DNA of 12,037 bases from CAYMRB01 sp964392615 (GTDB lineage Bacteria > Planctomycetota > UBA8108), in the NCBI GenBank assembly GCA_964392615.1, contig CAYMRB010000319.1, forward strand, positions 1 through 12,037, written 5' to 3'. The position numbers and the translations under genes are program-made. The notes below the pieces were generated by a model. That model was not told where the DNA came from. It searched no databases and saw nothing but the letters and a program-made list of their open reading frames with translations. The number at the start of each line of letters is the position of its first letter. Position 1 is the stretch's first letter. This document shows positions 1-7,173 of this stretch, piece after piece.

Positions 1-51
1 CCGGCTCGGCCTGTCGGGCTCGGTCCTGACGAGGGTTTCTTGGACAGCCTC

Positions 52-2049
52 CTAGTCCTCCTCCTCTGGCCGCGGACACCCCGCCGTGACATCCAGGCAT
101 TCGCGCAGGCTTGCGAACAGCCGATCGCAGTCCTCGCCGGCGCATTCGCAGCCCGACAGCGCCTCGCAGCGCGTGCCGTTCCAATACCAGCCGTGGATCG
201 GCTCGCAGTCGCCGACCTCGCGCACGTCCATCGGCACGCATGGCTCTGGACAGCGCACATGGGAGGTGCGGCAGAGCTCGATGCTCGACAAGCGTCCGCA
301 GTCGGGGCCGTCGCATTCACAGCCGACGAGCGCGACGCACTCGCCGCCGTTCCAGTAGTAACCGAGGATCATCTCGCAGTCGCCGACGCCTCGTACTCGC
401 ATCGGCGAGCACGTCGGCGGACAGAATTGGCCGCGCTGGATCCAGCACTCCGCCATGCTGTCGTAGAGCTCGTCGCAGTCTTCGCCGACGCACTCGCAGC
501 CGGACAGTTCGCGACACTCGAAGCCGTTCCAGTAGGCGCCGAGGACCGCATCGCACGGGCCCTCGCCCGCGACGTCCATCGGATCGCAGATGTCGACGCA
601 GCCCTCGTGATCGTCGACGCACTCGTCCATCGAGTCGTAGAGCTCGTCGCAGTCCGGTCCCTCGCAATCGCAGCCGGAGATCGTCACGCACTCGCGCCCG
701 GTCCAGACGACGCCGAGGACCAGCGCGCACGCTCCGACGCCGCGCGCCTGCATCGGGTCGCAGTCGACAACCCAGCAGTCGACGTGAGCGCGCTCGCACT
801 CGGCCGGCGACTCGTAGAGCTCGTCGCAGTCCTCGCCGACGCACTCGCAGCCCGACAGCGCCACGCACTCCGTGCCGTTCCACGCCCAGCCGAGAAGCAT
901 GTCGCACGCCCCCTCGCCGCGGGCGTCCTGCGGGGCGCACGGATCGAGACAGTCGGCGTGCACGCGCTCGCACTCCTCGATCCTGTCGTACAGGCGATCG
1001 CAATCGGGGCCGACGCAGTCGCAGCCGGAGACACCGACACACGCGCTCCCGTCCCACTTGTAGCCGAAGAAGCGGTCGCAGGGCCCTTCGCCGGTCGCGT
1101 CGAACGGCGCGCAGTCGTCGCTGGCGCACTGCCGCGTCACGCGTTCGCACTCGTCGAGCGAATCGTAGAGGAGATCGCAGTCCGGCCCTTCGCACTCGCA
1201 CGCGGACAGCGGCTGACAATCCGCGCCGTCGAAGTACCAACCGAGCACGACGCGGCACGCGCCGACGCCCGTCACATCCATCGGTGCGCAGACGCCGGGG
1301 CACTCGCCGTGGACGGCTTCGCATTCGTCCATCGTGTCGTAGAGGAGGTCGCAGTCGGCTCCCTCGCAGTCGCAGCCGGAAAGCGCCACGCACTGCTCGC
1401 CGTCGAAGACCACGCCGAGCACGGCCAGGCACTCGCCGACGCCGTGGGCATCCATCGGCATGCAGCGCGGCACGCAGCGCGAGGTGGCGCGTTCGCACTC
1501 ATCGAAGGAATCGTAGAGATCGTCGCAGTCCTCGCCCTCGCATTCACAGCCGGAGATGCCGATGCAGCGACGGCCGTCGTACTTGAAGCCGAGAATCGCG
1601 TCGCAGGGGCCGACGCCCTCCGCGCTCTGACGCACGCACGGATTGGTCGGGCCGGCGCACGGCGGGAACTCGCGGCAGCCGAGAGTCCAAGCGTCCGGAT
1701 CGCGGCCGCACTCCGGGAACGGCGCTGCCGGAGGCGCACCTCCGATGAAACAGTAGATGAGCATGTAGACCGCGTCGGCGACATGGAGGCCACCGTCGTC
1801 GTTCGCGTCGCACGCCTCGGCGCATACGGGGGGCTGGCCCCCGAGGAACAGACTGTTGAGCAGGAAGATCGGGTCGGCGAGGTCACAGCCGGCGTTTCCC
1901 CCGCCGGGGAGTCCATCGGCGTTGCAGTCGCCGCGGACGAAGTCGGCGGCGTCGACGCGCGCCGGAACGGCCGACGCGAGCACGCCGAGGCACACGCACA
2001 GGCAGAGGGGGAGGGCCCGGCTCACAGCGGGCTGGCGACGTTGGTTCAT
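52..2049 (-). CDS. Secreted protein with dockerin-like N-terminal segment and nine tandem cysteine-rich repeats
   Basis: Predicted 665-residue exported protein of unknown function. Residues 1-34 form a signal peptide: Arg-rich start, hydrophobic LPLCLCVCLGVLASA stretch, cleavage near VDA/AD. Residues 36-125 resemble the paired dockerin-like calcium-binding motifs of planctomycete secreted proteins: FVRGDCNADG with DLADPIFLLN, then DANDDG with D92 at loop position 12, followed by PFPECGRDPD. Residues 138-658 are nine repeats of 57-59 residues with consensus C-x-P-M-D-x-x-G-x-G-x-C, LG-x-x-x-[DN]G-x-x-C, LSGCxCxGxDCDxLYDSxxEC and a final C; eight cysteines per unit suggest four disulfides. The frame stays open upstream to about 3297, but the ATG at 2049 has the signal peptide directly after it and GGAG 8 nt before it, so I chose that start. 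It is transcribed divergently from the DUF6928 gene. A surface or matrix structural or binding role is an inference; no catalytic domain is visible. Existence is near certain, function unknown. Confidence 0.88.
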   Translation of the reverse strand: MNQRRQPAVSRALPLCLCVCLGVLASAVPARVDAADFVRGDCNADGLPGGGNAGCDLADPIFLLNSLFLGGQPPVCAEACDANDDGGLHVADAVYMLIYCFIGGAPPAAPFPECGRDPDAWTLGCREFPPCAGPTNPCVRQSAEGVGPCDAILGFKYDGRRCIGISGCECEGEDCDDLYDSFDECERATSRCVPRCMPMDAHGVGECLAVLGVVFDGEQCVALSGCDCEGADCDLLYDTMDECEAVHGECPGVCAPMDVTGVGACRVVLGWYFDGADCQPLSACECEGPDCDLLYDSLDECERVTRQCASDDCAPFDATGEGPCDRFFGYKWDGSACVGVSGCDCVGPDCDRLYDRIEECERVHADCLDPCAPQDARGEGACDMLLGWAWNGTECVALSGCECVGEDCDELYESPAECERAHVDCWVVDCDPMQARGVGACALVLGVVWTGRECVTISGCDCEGPDCDELYDSMDECVDDHEGCVDICDPMDVAGEGPCDAVLGAYWNGFECRELSGCECVGEDCDELYDSMAECWIQRGQFCPPTCSPMRVRGVGDCEMILGYYWNGGECVALVGCECDGPDCGRLSSIELCRTSHVRCPEPCVPMDVREVGDCEPIHGWYWNGTRCEALSGCECAGEDCDRLFASLRECLDVTAGCPRPEEED
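76..1638 (-). repeat. Nine tandem coding repeats (171-177 bp) specifying eight-cysteine modules
   Basis: In-frame tandem array inside the Cys-rich gene. Reading along the minus strand, units begin at the first Cys codon at 1638, 1464, 1290, 1113, 939, 762, 588, 411 and 240, with unit lengths 174, 174, 177, 174, 177, 174, 177, 171 and about 165 bp. Each unit carries the landmarks GxGxC, LGxxx[DN]G, GCxC and DCD. Units differ by many substitutions while the cysteines stay fixed, so this is an old, selected protein repeat rather than a recent amplification. The eighth unit is the most divergent: it reads CGRLSSIELC where others read CDxLYDSxxEC and is one residue short. The first unit lacks the usual PMD after its first Cys. 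Confidence 0.9.
1675..1944 (-). other. Dockerin-like paired calcium-binding module (protein segment)
   Basis: Residues 36-125 of the Cys-rich protein. Two DxNxDG calcium loops are visible. The second runs D81-A-N83-D-D85-G and ends at D92, the ideal spacing for a 12-residue EF-hand-type loop, followed by the helix ADAVYMLIYC. The first starts D41-C-N43-A-D45-G, then contains an extra glycine-rich stretch with Cys55 before DLADPIFLLN, so its loop is longer than usual. Similar segments are usually at the C-terminus of planctomycete secreted proteins; here the module directly follows the signal peptide. A cellulosome-type cohesin partner is not implied. Confidence 0.7.
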
Positions 2050-2050
2050 C

Positions 2051-2061
2051 GGAGTTTCTCC
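2051..2061 (-). promoter_or_regulatory. Shine-Dalgarno site of the Cys-rich gene inside a small inverted repeat
   Basis: On the minus strand GGAGAAACTCC lies immediately before the ATG at 2049. GGAG (2058-2061) is a good ribosome-binding core 8 nt from the start, and it pairs perfectly with CTCC (2051-2054) across a three-base loop. The four-pair stem could partly mask the site in the mRNA. It may equally be chance; its main use is to support the chosen start. Confidence 0.45.
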
Positions 2062-2099
2062 ACGATCCACATCACGCCCGATGCCCTGGGGTATCGTCG

Positions 2100-2127
2100 A
2101 TTGTACCTGCTGTGGGGACGCGGTCCA
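2100..2127 (-). promoter_or_regulatory. Candidate sigma70-type promoter for the Cys-rich gene
   Basis: On the minus strand TGGACC (2122-2127, four of six matches to TTGACA) is followed after 16 bp by TACAAT (2100-2105, five of six matches to TATAAT). Transcription would start near 2092 and leave a leader of about 40 nt before the ATG at 2049. It is the best match I found in the 144-bp divergent intergenic region. Promoter consensus in planctomycetes is poorly defined, so this is a weak prediction. Confidence 0.3.
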
Positions 2128-2184
2128 GTCGCGGATTCCGCGGATCTCGAACGCCCGGATCGGTACACTGAGGCGGTCAGGAGC

Positions 2185-2190
2185 GGAGGA
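2185..2190 (+). promoter_or_regulatory. Ribosome-binding site fixing the start of the DUF6928 gene
   Basis: GGAGGA lies just upstream of the ATG at 2194, with a short spacer of 3 nt. The frame is open far upstream, back to position 40 through the antisense of the Cys-rich gene, so this site, together with the family-typical MGAKTW start, decides the true N-terminus. Confidence 0.6.
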
Positions 2191-2193
2191 CCG

Positions 2194-2871
2194 ATGGGCG
2201 CGAAGACCTGGATGTTGGCCCACGTGGACGGCGCGGCGAGCGAGATCTTGAAGTCGGATCCACGGCTCGACCGGTCGGCCTCGGAGCGCTTCGCGCGGCG
2301 GCTGTTCGCGCCCGACCGACTCGAGCCGATCGAAGACGGCGATCTCGGCTTCACGTCGCCGCCCGACGACGAGATCCGCGTCGGCTGCCTTCCAGGCCTG
2401 ACCATCGTGGCCGCGTCGGAGTTCGGGATCGACCGCCCGTCGCAGTTGCAGGCGAAGTTCCTGGCTGCGGCCGACCAGCGCACCGTCTACCTGCACGCCA
2501 TGCACAGCGTGGTCGATTGGTTCGCCTACGCGATTTGGCGCGGCGGGGAATTGGTGCGGTCTCTCAGCCTGTCGCCGGACAGCGGCATTCTCGAGGACAT
2601 CGGTCAGAGAAGCGCGTTCGAAGAGCCGTTCTGGGCGGGTGAGCACCCGGCGTGCCGTGCCGAAGACGAGGATGAGGACGACCCGTACCCGTTGCCCTTC
2701 AATCCGCTGGACCTCGGCGAGACGGCTCTGGTGAACCTGTTCGGCTATGAGCTCGAGGGCGCGTTCGGTTCGTCGCCGGAGGTCGATCCGTTCGATGTGA
2801 CGCTCATGGCGTTCAAGCGGCGACCAGGGGCATGGTGGGGGCGTCTCGCGACGCTCCTCCGATCGCGATGA
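2194..2871 (+). CDS. DUF6928 family protein
   Basis: A 225-residue protein without a signal peptide or membrane segment, so probably cytoplasmic. I recognise the DUF6928 family from its nearly invariant start MGAKTWMLAHVDG and from conserved blocks: LDRxASERFARRLF (25-38), GCLPGLTIV (64-72), the core TVYLHAMHSVVDWFAYAIW (97-115), GELVRSLSLSPDSGI (118-132), FWAGEHP (146-152), YPLPFNPLDLGE (165-176) and LFGYELEG (182-189). No biochemical function is established for the family as far as I know. Residues H101, H104 and D108 in the core are candidates for a functional site, by conservation only. A run of acidic residues (157-163) precedes YPLPF. The start is supported by GGAGGA at 2185-2190. The gene is divergent from the Cys-rich gene and 52 bp upstream of the polysaccharide cluster; co-transcription with the latter is possible but not shown. 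Confidence 0.88.
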   Translation: MGAKTWMLAHVDGAASEILKSDPRLDRSASERFARRLFAPDRLEPIEDGDLGFTSPPDDEIRVGCLPGLTIVAASEFGIDRPSQLQAKFLAAADQRTVYLHAMHSVVDWFAYAIWRGGELVRSLSLSPDSGILEDIGQRSAFEEPFWAGEHPACRAEDEDEDDPYPLPFNPLDLGETALVNLFGYELEGAFGSSPEVDPFDVTLMAFKRRPGAWWGRLATLLRSR

Positions 2872-2923
2872 AAACGAGGAATCTTCCACGGCGGGATTCG
2901 AAAGAACGAGGAACCCAGGAGTC

Positions 2924-4606
2924 ATGACGAGTCCCTCCCTTCGACGGACAACCCTAGCGTTGACGCTGTCGCTGCTGGCCCTGAGCGGACCGGCGCAGGC
3001 GCAGCACAAGGACGTTGAGCGTCCCGCCCACTGGAAGGACCTCGTTCTTGGCGGTCGGTTCATGGATCGCTTCGAGCCGATGCCGCTCCTCAGCGAGCGC
3101 ACCGCCGACACGTGGGGCGTCGACGCCGTCAAGCCCCGCGACGTGAAGAACGGCATCGAGGAGGCGGAATGGTCGTACTGGGGAGGCAACGTGGTCCGGG
3201 GCGACGACGGCAAGTTCCACATGCTCGTCTGTCGCTGGCCGGAGAGCCACCCCAAGGGGCACATGGCGTGGGGCGGCTCCGAGGTCGTTCGCGCCACCGC
3301 GACGAATCGATTCGGCCCCTACACCGCGCAGCAGGTGCTCGGCAAGGGGCACAACCCCGAAGTCTACCGCCTCGCCGACGGTCGCTACGTCTGCTACGTC
3401 ATCGGGAGCTACTACGTCGCCGACGTCCTCGAAGGGCCGTGGGCGAAGCACAAGTACCGTTTCGATCCGCGCGGTCGCCGCATCGTCGAAGGGCTCTCGA
3501 ATCTCAGCTTCGTCCGGCGCGAGGACGGCTCGTTTCTGATGGTCTGTCGCGGCGGCGGCATGTGGGCGAGTCGCACGGGCCTCGGTCCCTGGGAGCAGTT
3601 CACGCAGGGCAGCAACTATCCGAAGGTCCGCGGCCGCTTCGAGGATCCGGTGATCTGGAAGACCGAAGTCCAGTACCACATGATCGTCAACGACTGGCAC
3701 GGTCGCATCGCCTACCACCTGCGATCCAAGGACGGCTTGCGCTGGAAGGTCGACCCCGGAGAGGCCTATCAGCCCGGCATCGCCGTCTCCGCCGACGGCA
3801 AGAAGGACGACTGGTACAAGTACGAGCGCATCAAGGTCTTCCAGGACGCGCACGGCCGCGCGATTCAGACGAACTTCGCGGTGATCGACTACTCGAAGTG
3901 GGAGGACAAGGCGAACGACATTCACAGCTCGAAGAACATCTCCATCCCGCTGACGAAGGGGCGGCTGTTGACGTTGCTCGTCCGGAAGATGCCCGGTGCC
4001 GCGGCGAAGGAGATTCGCGTGCGCATCGCCGCCGAGCCCGATTTCGATCCGCACGCTGATCTCGCCCCGAATACTCTGCGGTTCGGCGCTCCCGAAGAGG
4101 TCGACTTCGGCCGCGGCTGTCGTCTGCTGAAGACGGAACGGCAGGGCGCCGATCTGATCGCGGTTTTCGATGCCGCGGGACACGGTTTCGACGACGACGA
4201 TTTCGCGGGCAAGCTGCTCGGCCGCACGGCCGGGGGGAAGCTCCTCTTCGGCTACTGCCGGCTGCCGTGGGTGAGCTACGGTCAGGCCATGCTGAGCGCG
4301 CAGCGCACCGTCGAGCAGCGACGTCTGGCGGACGGGAGCCGGAGTCTCGCCACCGAGGTCAAGAACTACGGCCTCACCGCCTCTCGAGCGACGCGCGTCG
4401 AACTGCTGCTCCTTCGTGACGGGAAGACCACCTGCACCGCGAAGGCCGATCTGCCGGCTCTGGCTCCCTGGGCGAGCCACAAGGTCGAGTGGACCGTGTC
4501 GGCCGACGCCGTCAAGGGCGCGCCGTCCTGGAAGGGCAGGGTCGTCATCGATCCCGCCGGCAGCGCTTCATCGCTCGATATCGAGCTGAAGATCAACGCG
4601 CGCTGA
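2924..4606 (+). CDS. Secreted glycoside hydrolase-like protein (GH43/GH117-type five-bladed beta-propeller)
   Basis: A 560-residue exported protein. Signal peptide 1-26 ends at AQA/QHK. Residues about 40-340 show the repeated blade pattern of the GH43/GH117-like superfamily: WSYWGGNVVRGDDGKFHMLV (83 onward), a blade naming the compiled trace (SEVVRATATNRFGPY), GHNPEVYRLADGRYVCY (H143-E146), LSNLSFVRREDGSFLM, FEDPVIW (E240-D241) with YHMIVNDWHGRIAYH, and YERIKVFQDAHGRAIQTNFAV. Such proteins hydrolyse glycosidic bonds outside the cytoplasm; acidic residues E146, E240 and D241 are candidate active-site residues, inferred from position. Residues about 350-450 form a beta-rich segment and about 455-560 an Ig-like C-terminal domain (VKNYG, VELLLLRDGK). 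AGGAG at 2917-2921 or GAGGA at 2908-2912 could serve as ribosome-binding site. It is the first gene of a cluster with a polysaccharide lyase and a sulfatase. Exact family and sugar specificity are undetermined, and a non-catalytic binding role is possible. Confidence 0.78.
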   Translation: MTSPSLRRTTLALTLSLLALSGPAQAQHKDVERPAHWKDLVLGGRFMDRFEPMPLLSERTADTWGVDAVKPRDVKNGIEEAEWSYWGGNVVRGDDGKFHMLVCRWPESHPKGHMAWGGSEVVRATATNRFGPYTAQQVLGKGHNPEVYRLADGRYVCYVIGSYYVADVLEGPWAKHKYRFDPRGRRIVEGLSNLSFVRREDGSFLMVCRGGGMWASRTGLGPWEQFTQGSNYPKVRGRFEDPVIWKTEVQYHMIVNDWHGRIAYHLRSKDGLRWKVDPGEAYQPGIAVSADGKKDDWYKYERIKVFQDAHGRAIQTNFAVIDYSKWEDKANDIHSSKNISIPLTKGRLLTLLVRKMPGAAAKEIRVRIAAEPDFDPHADLAPNTLRFGAPEEVDFGRGCRLLKTERQGADLIAVFDAAGHGFDDDDFAGKLLGRTAGGKLLFGYCRLPWVSYGQAMLSAQRTVEQRRLADGSRSLATEVKNYGLTASRATRVELLLLRDGKTTCTAKADLPALAPWASHKVEWTVSADAVKGAPSWKGRVVIDPAGSASSLDIELKINAR

Positions 4607-4631
4607 GCAGGTGAGACGAAAGAGCCATCCC

Positions 4632-7169
4632 ATGGGAAGACGAGTCGCCGCCTCTGCCTGCGTGTTCGCATTGGCGTCGGCCATCGCGTCCGCGGACGAG
4701 CTCGACCTCGACGCGCAGCGGCGCGCGGCCGAGCACGGGCTGATCCGCGAGCGCTACGTCCGGTTCTTGACCGGCACGGACGATGTCTTCTCCGGCAGGC
4801 ACGGTGCGGAAGCGAGCGAGCAGTTCCTCGGACGGCTGCGTGGATCGATCTCGCGTGCGTTCGACCTAGACTTCTCGCGCGACGTCGACAAGCCCTTTCG
4901 CGCGTTCCCCGAGGATCCGGGGCACGACGAGGAGGAGGGCGTCTACTCGCCGATCTTGCAGCGCTATCTCCTGTCTCTCGCGTACGGATACTGCGTGAAC
5001 GCGCCGGGCAGCCCCCACTACCGCAACCCGGACGTTTTGCGGTGCTACATCCGGTGCCTCGAGTATCTTCACGGTCGCGGTGTGCGCGCGGGGATGACCT
5101 TCCACAACAACGAGAACCGGATGCGCATGGACGGCGCGCCGCGGCCACCGCCTGGCGTCGCCAATCTCGCGCACATGGAGCTGCGCATGGGCGCGTTGTG
5201 TCAGTCCGTGCTCTTGATGCGGCCCCATATCGACGGCACGACGGCGCTCGAGAACGCGAGAGCGCTCGTGCGCCATCTCGAGATGATGGGGAGGACGTCC
5301 GGTCATGTGCGCTACTACGAGCCGTACGAGAACCCGGCCGCGTTTCGCCACCGCGTGCAGTCCGACGCGATTCAGAACTTCAGCGACACGACGCTCGTCT
5401 CCGCTCTGCTGGAGACCGATCCCGCGCGGCGGCACGAGCTGTTGCTGGAGGCGCAACGGGTCTTCACCGACTCTCTGAAGATCATTCCGGGCTGGGCCGA
5501 CACGATCAAGCCGGACTTCACGGGGTTCCATCACCGGGGCATCTACGGCAACGCGTATACCGGCGGCTTCATCCCGCAGGCCGCGTTCGGAGTGTACGTC
5601 CTGCGAGACACCGCCTACGCCGTCGCGCCGCGATCGGTCGACCATCTCGAGAAGCTGATACTGACGTATCGCCTGTATTGTCAGAAGTACGCCATGCCGT
5701 TCGGCATTCGCGGCCGCATGCCGCTCTCCACCGACCACATCAAGACCGGCGTGTTCACGGGCGTGCTGATCTTCGCGTCGTCGCTCGGCCTGAACGACAC
5801 GTCGATGAAGCCGGTGTTCGCTCGTCTCTGGGATGAAGACGCGGTCGGGCTGCGTTTCCTGTTCACGGGCGGGCGCGGCAAGGCGTTTCGAGGTCTGTAT
5901 CCACTGGCGATGCTCGAAGAGCTCGAGGCCGCGGCGCCGCAGCCCGAGCCCGATCCGAGCGGGTTTCGCTACTTGCCGTACGGCGGCCTCGCGCTGCACC
6001 GTCGTGCTGATTGGCTGGTCGCGGTCAAGGGGCACAGCAAATACGTCTGGGACTACGAAGCGGGCAAGGAGCGCGAGAACGTCTACGGCCAATACGTCAG
6101 TCTCGGCATGTTGACGATCTTCTCGCGCGGGCGACCGGTGAGCGACGTCGCCAGCGGCTACCGGCTCGACCAGGGCTGGGACTGGTATCGGATGCCCGGG
6201 GTCACGGCGGTTCACTTTCCCGTGCGGCCTCAGAAGCCGCTCGAGCATCGGCGTTTCAGTTCGGAGACGTTTCTCGGCGCGGTCACGTGCGACGGTGAGA
6301 ACGGCACGTGGGGCATGGTTCTGAACCAGCCGACATTCGCCGATGGCACGGCTGTCCGGCTTCGCGCCCGCAAGAGCGCGTTCTTCGTCGATGAGCTGAT
6401 CGTCCTGCTGGGCACCGGCATTCGTGGGGGAGATGGCGCTCATTCCGTCGAGACGACGCTGTTCCAGACATTCGTCGATGACGCCCACAGCTCGCGCCTC
6501 GTCCCGTCGACGACGTTGGTCGATCCGGCCGGCAACGGTTACTACGTGCCGAACACCAGCCGGTTGCGCGTGTTCTCCGGCGAGCAGCGGTCGTACCGCC
6601 ATGACGGAAGAACACCGTCGAGAGGGCGCTATGCCGTCGCGTGGCTCGATCACGGGCTCCGGCCGCGCAATGCGGCCTACCGGGTCGCGATTCTCGTGCG
6701 AGGCGCCGGGTCCGTCCGGCGATTGGCGGCAGCCCCTGACAGCTTCTATCGGGTCCGAGAGCAGTCCGACGCCCTGCACCACGTCGAGTTTCCCGCGCGG
6801 CGCACCAGCGGCCTCGTGTTCTTCGAGCCGGCGACAGTCGATCACGCTGTCGTGACTCGCGTGACCCGACCGTGCCTGGTGATGTGCCGGCAGCTGGGAG
6901 GTCGTCGCGTGCGGGTCGGTGTGACGAATCCTGACCTCGGACTGTTAGCGCCGGATGCTCCGCCGCCCACGTTCAAGTTCATCGCGAAGAACGAGAACCA
7001 ATACCGTCCCAGCCAGCCTCGCTCGGTCGACGTCGTGTTGCGAGGGCGCTGGCGCATGTCGGCCGCAGCGGAGGGCGTCACCGTCGTCGCGTCAGCGAAG
7101 CCGGAAACGACTCTGCGGGTGACCACTCGGCACGGCAAGGCCGTGCAGGTCGAGCTTATCGAGGATTAG
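4632..7169 (+). CDS. Secreted polysaccharide lyase, PL8-like (chondroitinase/hyaluronate lyase superfamily)
   Basis: An 845-residue exported lyase, predicted to cleave uronic-acid-containing polysaccharide by beta-elimination. Signal peptide 1-21 (IASA/DE). Residues about 25-425 are an alpha-helical toroid, about 430-760 a beta super-sandwich, and about 760-845 a C-terminal beta domain, the PL8 order. Catalytic landmarks, numbered from this ATG: FHHRGIYGNAYTGG with H300, Y305 and Y309, the same His-x8-Tyr spacing as in hyaluronate lyase and chondroitinase AC; IRGRMPLS with R360 and R362; RENVYGQY with E482, resembling the Glu region of chondroitinase ABC; and the super-sandwich signature WDWYRMPG (516-523). 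Length fits the family (about 700-1000). A GTG at 4611 would add seven residues; I preferred ATG because the signal peptide then has a normal length, but neither has a strong ribosome-binding site. It lies 25 bp after the propeller gene and 4 bp before the sulfatase gene. Substrate (chondroitin, dermatan, hyaluronan or an algal analogue) cannot be read from sequence. Confidence 0.82.
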   Translation: MGRRVAASACVFALASAIASADELDLDAQRRAAEHGLIRERYVRFLTGTDDVFSGRHGAEASEQFLGRLRGSISRAFDLDFSRDVDKPFRAFPEDPGHDEEEGVYSPILQRYLLSLAYGYCVNAPGSPHYRNPDVLRCYIRCLEYLHGRGVRAGMTFHNNENRMRMDGAPRPPPGVANLAHMELRMGALCQSVLLMRPHIDGTTALENARALVRHLEMMGRTSGHVRYYEPYENPAAFRHRVQSDAIQNFSDTTLVSALLETDPARRHELLLEAQRVFTDSLKIIPGWADTIKPDFTGFHHRGIYGNAYTGGFIPQAAFGVYVLRDTAYAVAPRSVDHLEKLILTYRLYCQKYAMPFGIRGRMPLSTDHIKTGVFTGVLIFASSLGLNDTSMKPVFARLWDEDAVGLRFLFTGGRGKAFRGLYPLAMLEELEAAAPQPEPDPSGFRYLPYGGLALHRRADWLVAVKGHSKYVWDYEAGKERENVYGQYVSLGMLTIFSRGRPVSDVASGYRLDQGWDWYRMPGVTAVHFPVRPQKPLEHRRFSSETFLGAVTCDGENGTWGMVLNQPTFADGTAVRLRARKSAFFVDELIVLLGTGIRGGDGAHSVETTLFQTFVDDAHSSRLVPSTTLVDPAGNGYYVPNTSRLRVFSGEQRSYRHDGRTPSRGRYAVAWLDHGLRPRNAAYRVAILVRGAGSVRRLAAAPDSFYRVREQSDALHHVEFPARRTSGLVFFEPATVDHAVVTRVTRPCLVMCRQLGGRRVRVGVTNPDLGLLAPDAPPPTFKFIAKNENQYRPSQPRSVDVVLRGRWRMSAAAEGVTVVASAKPETTLRVTTRHGKAVQVELIED

Positions 7170-7173
7170 GTCG

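Noticed and set aside
1..51. Repeated GGCTCGG strings downstream of the Cys-rich gene, considered as a terminator
   Set aside because: The copies at about 3-9 and 17-23 are direct, not inverted, and no T-run follows on the minus strand.
40..2193. Very long plus-strand open frame antisense to the Cys-rich gene, continuous with the DUF6928 gene
   Set aside because: The translation is a periodic antisense echo of the nine repeats (recurring VELVAV-like strings), whereas the minus strand gives a signal peptide and conserved cysteines. Only the part from the ATG at 2194 is a gene.
2880..2899. GAATC/GATTC inverted repeat between the DUF6928 gene and the propeller gene, considered as a terminator
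   Set aside because: Only five base pairs with a ten-base loop and no T-run after it; too weak to call.
2050..3297. Minus-strand open frame extending the Cys-rich gene upstream for about 416 codons
   Set aside because: It lies antisense to the DUF6928 gene and the start of the propeller gene, shows no domain, and the signal peptide with a ribosome-binding site begins only at 2049.
2954..4480. 508-codon minus-strand open frame
   Set aside because: Antisense to the propeller glycosidase gene, Arg/Val/Ala-rich with no recognisable motif; a product of high GC content.
4866..6845. 659-codon minus-strand open frame
   Set aside because: Antisense to the PL8-like lyase, which has clear catalytic motifs; the antisense product has none.
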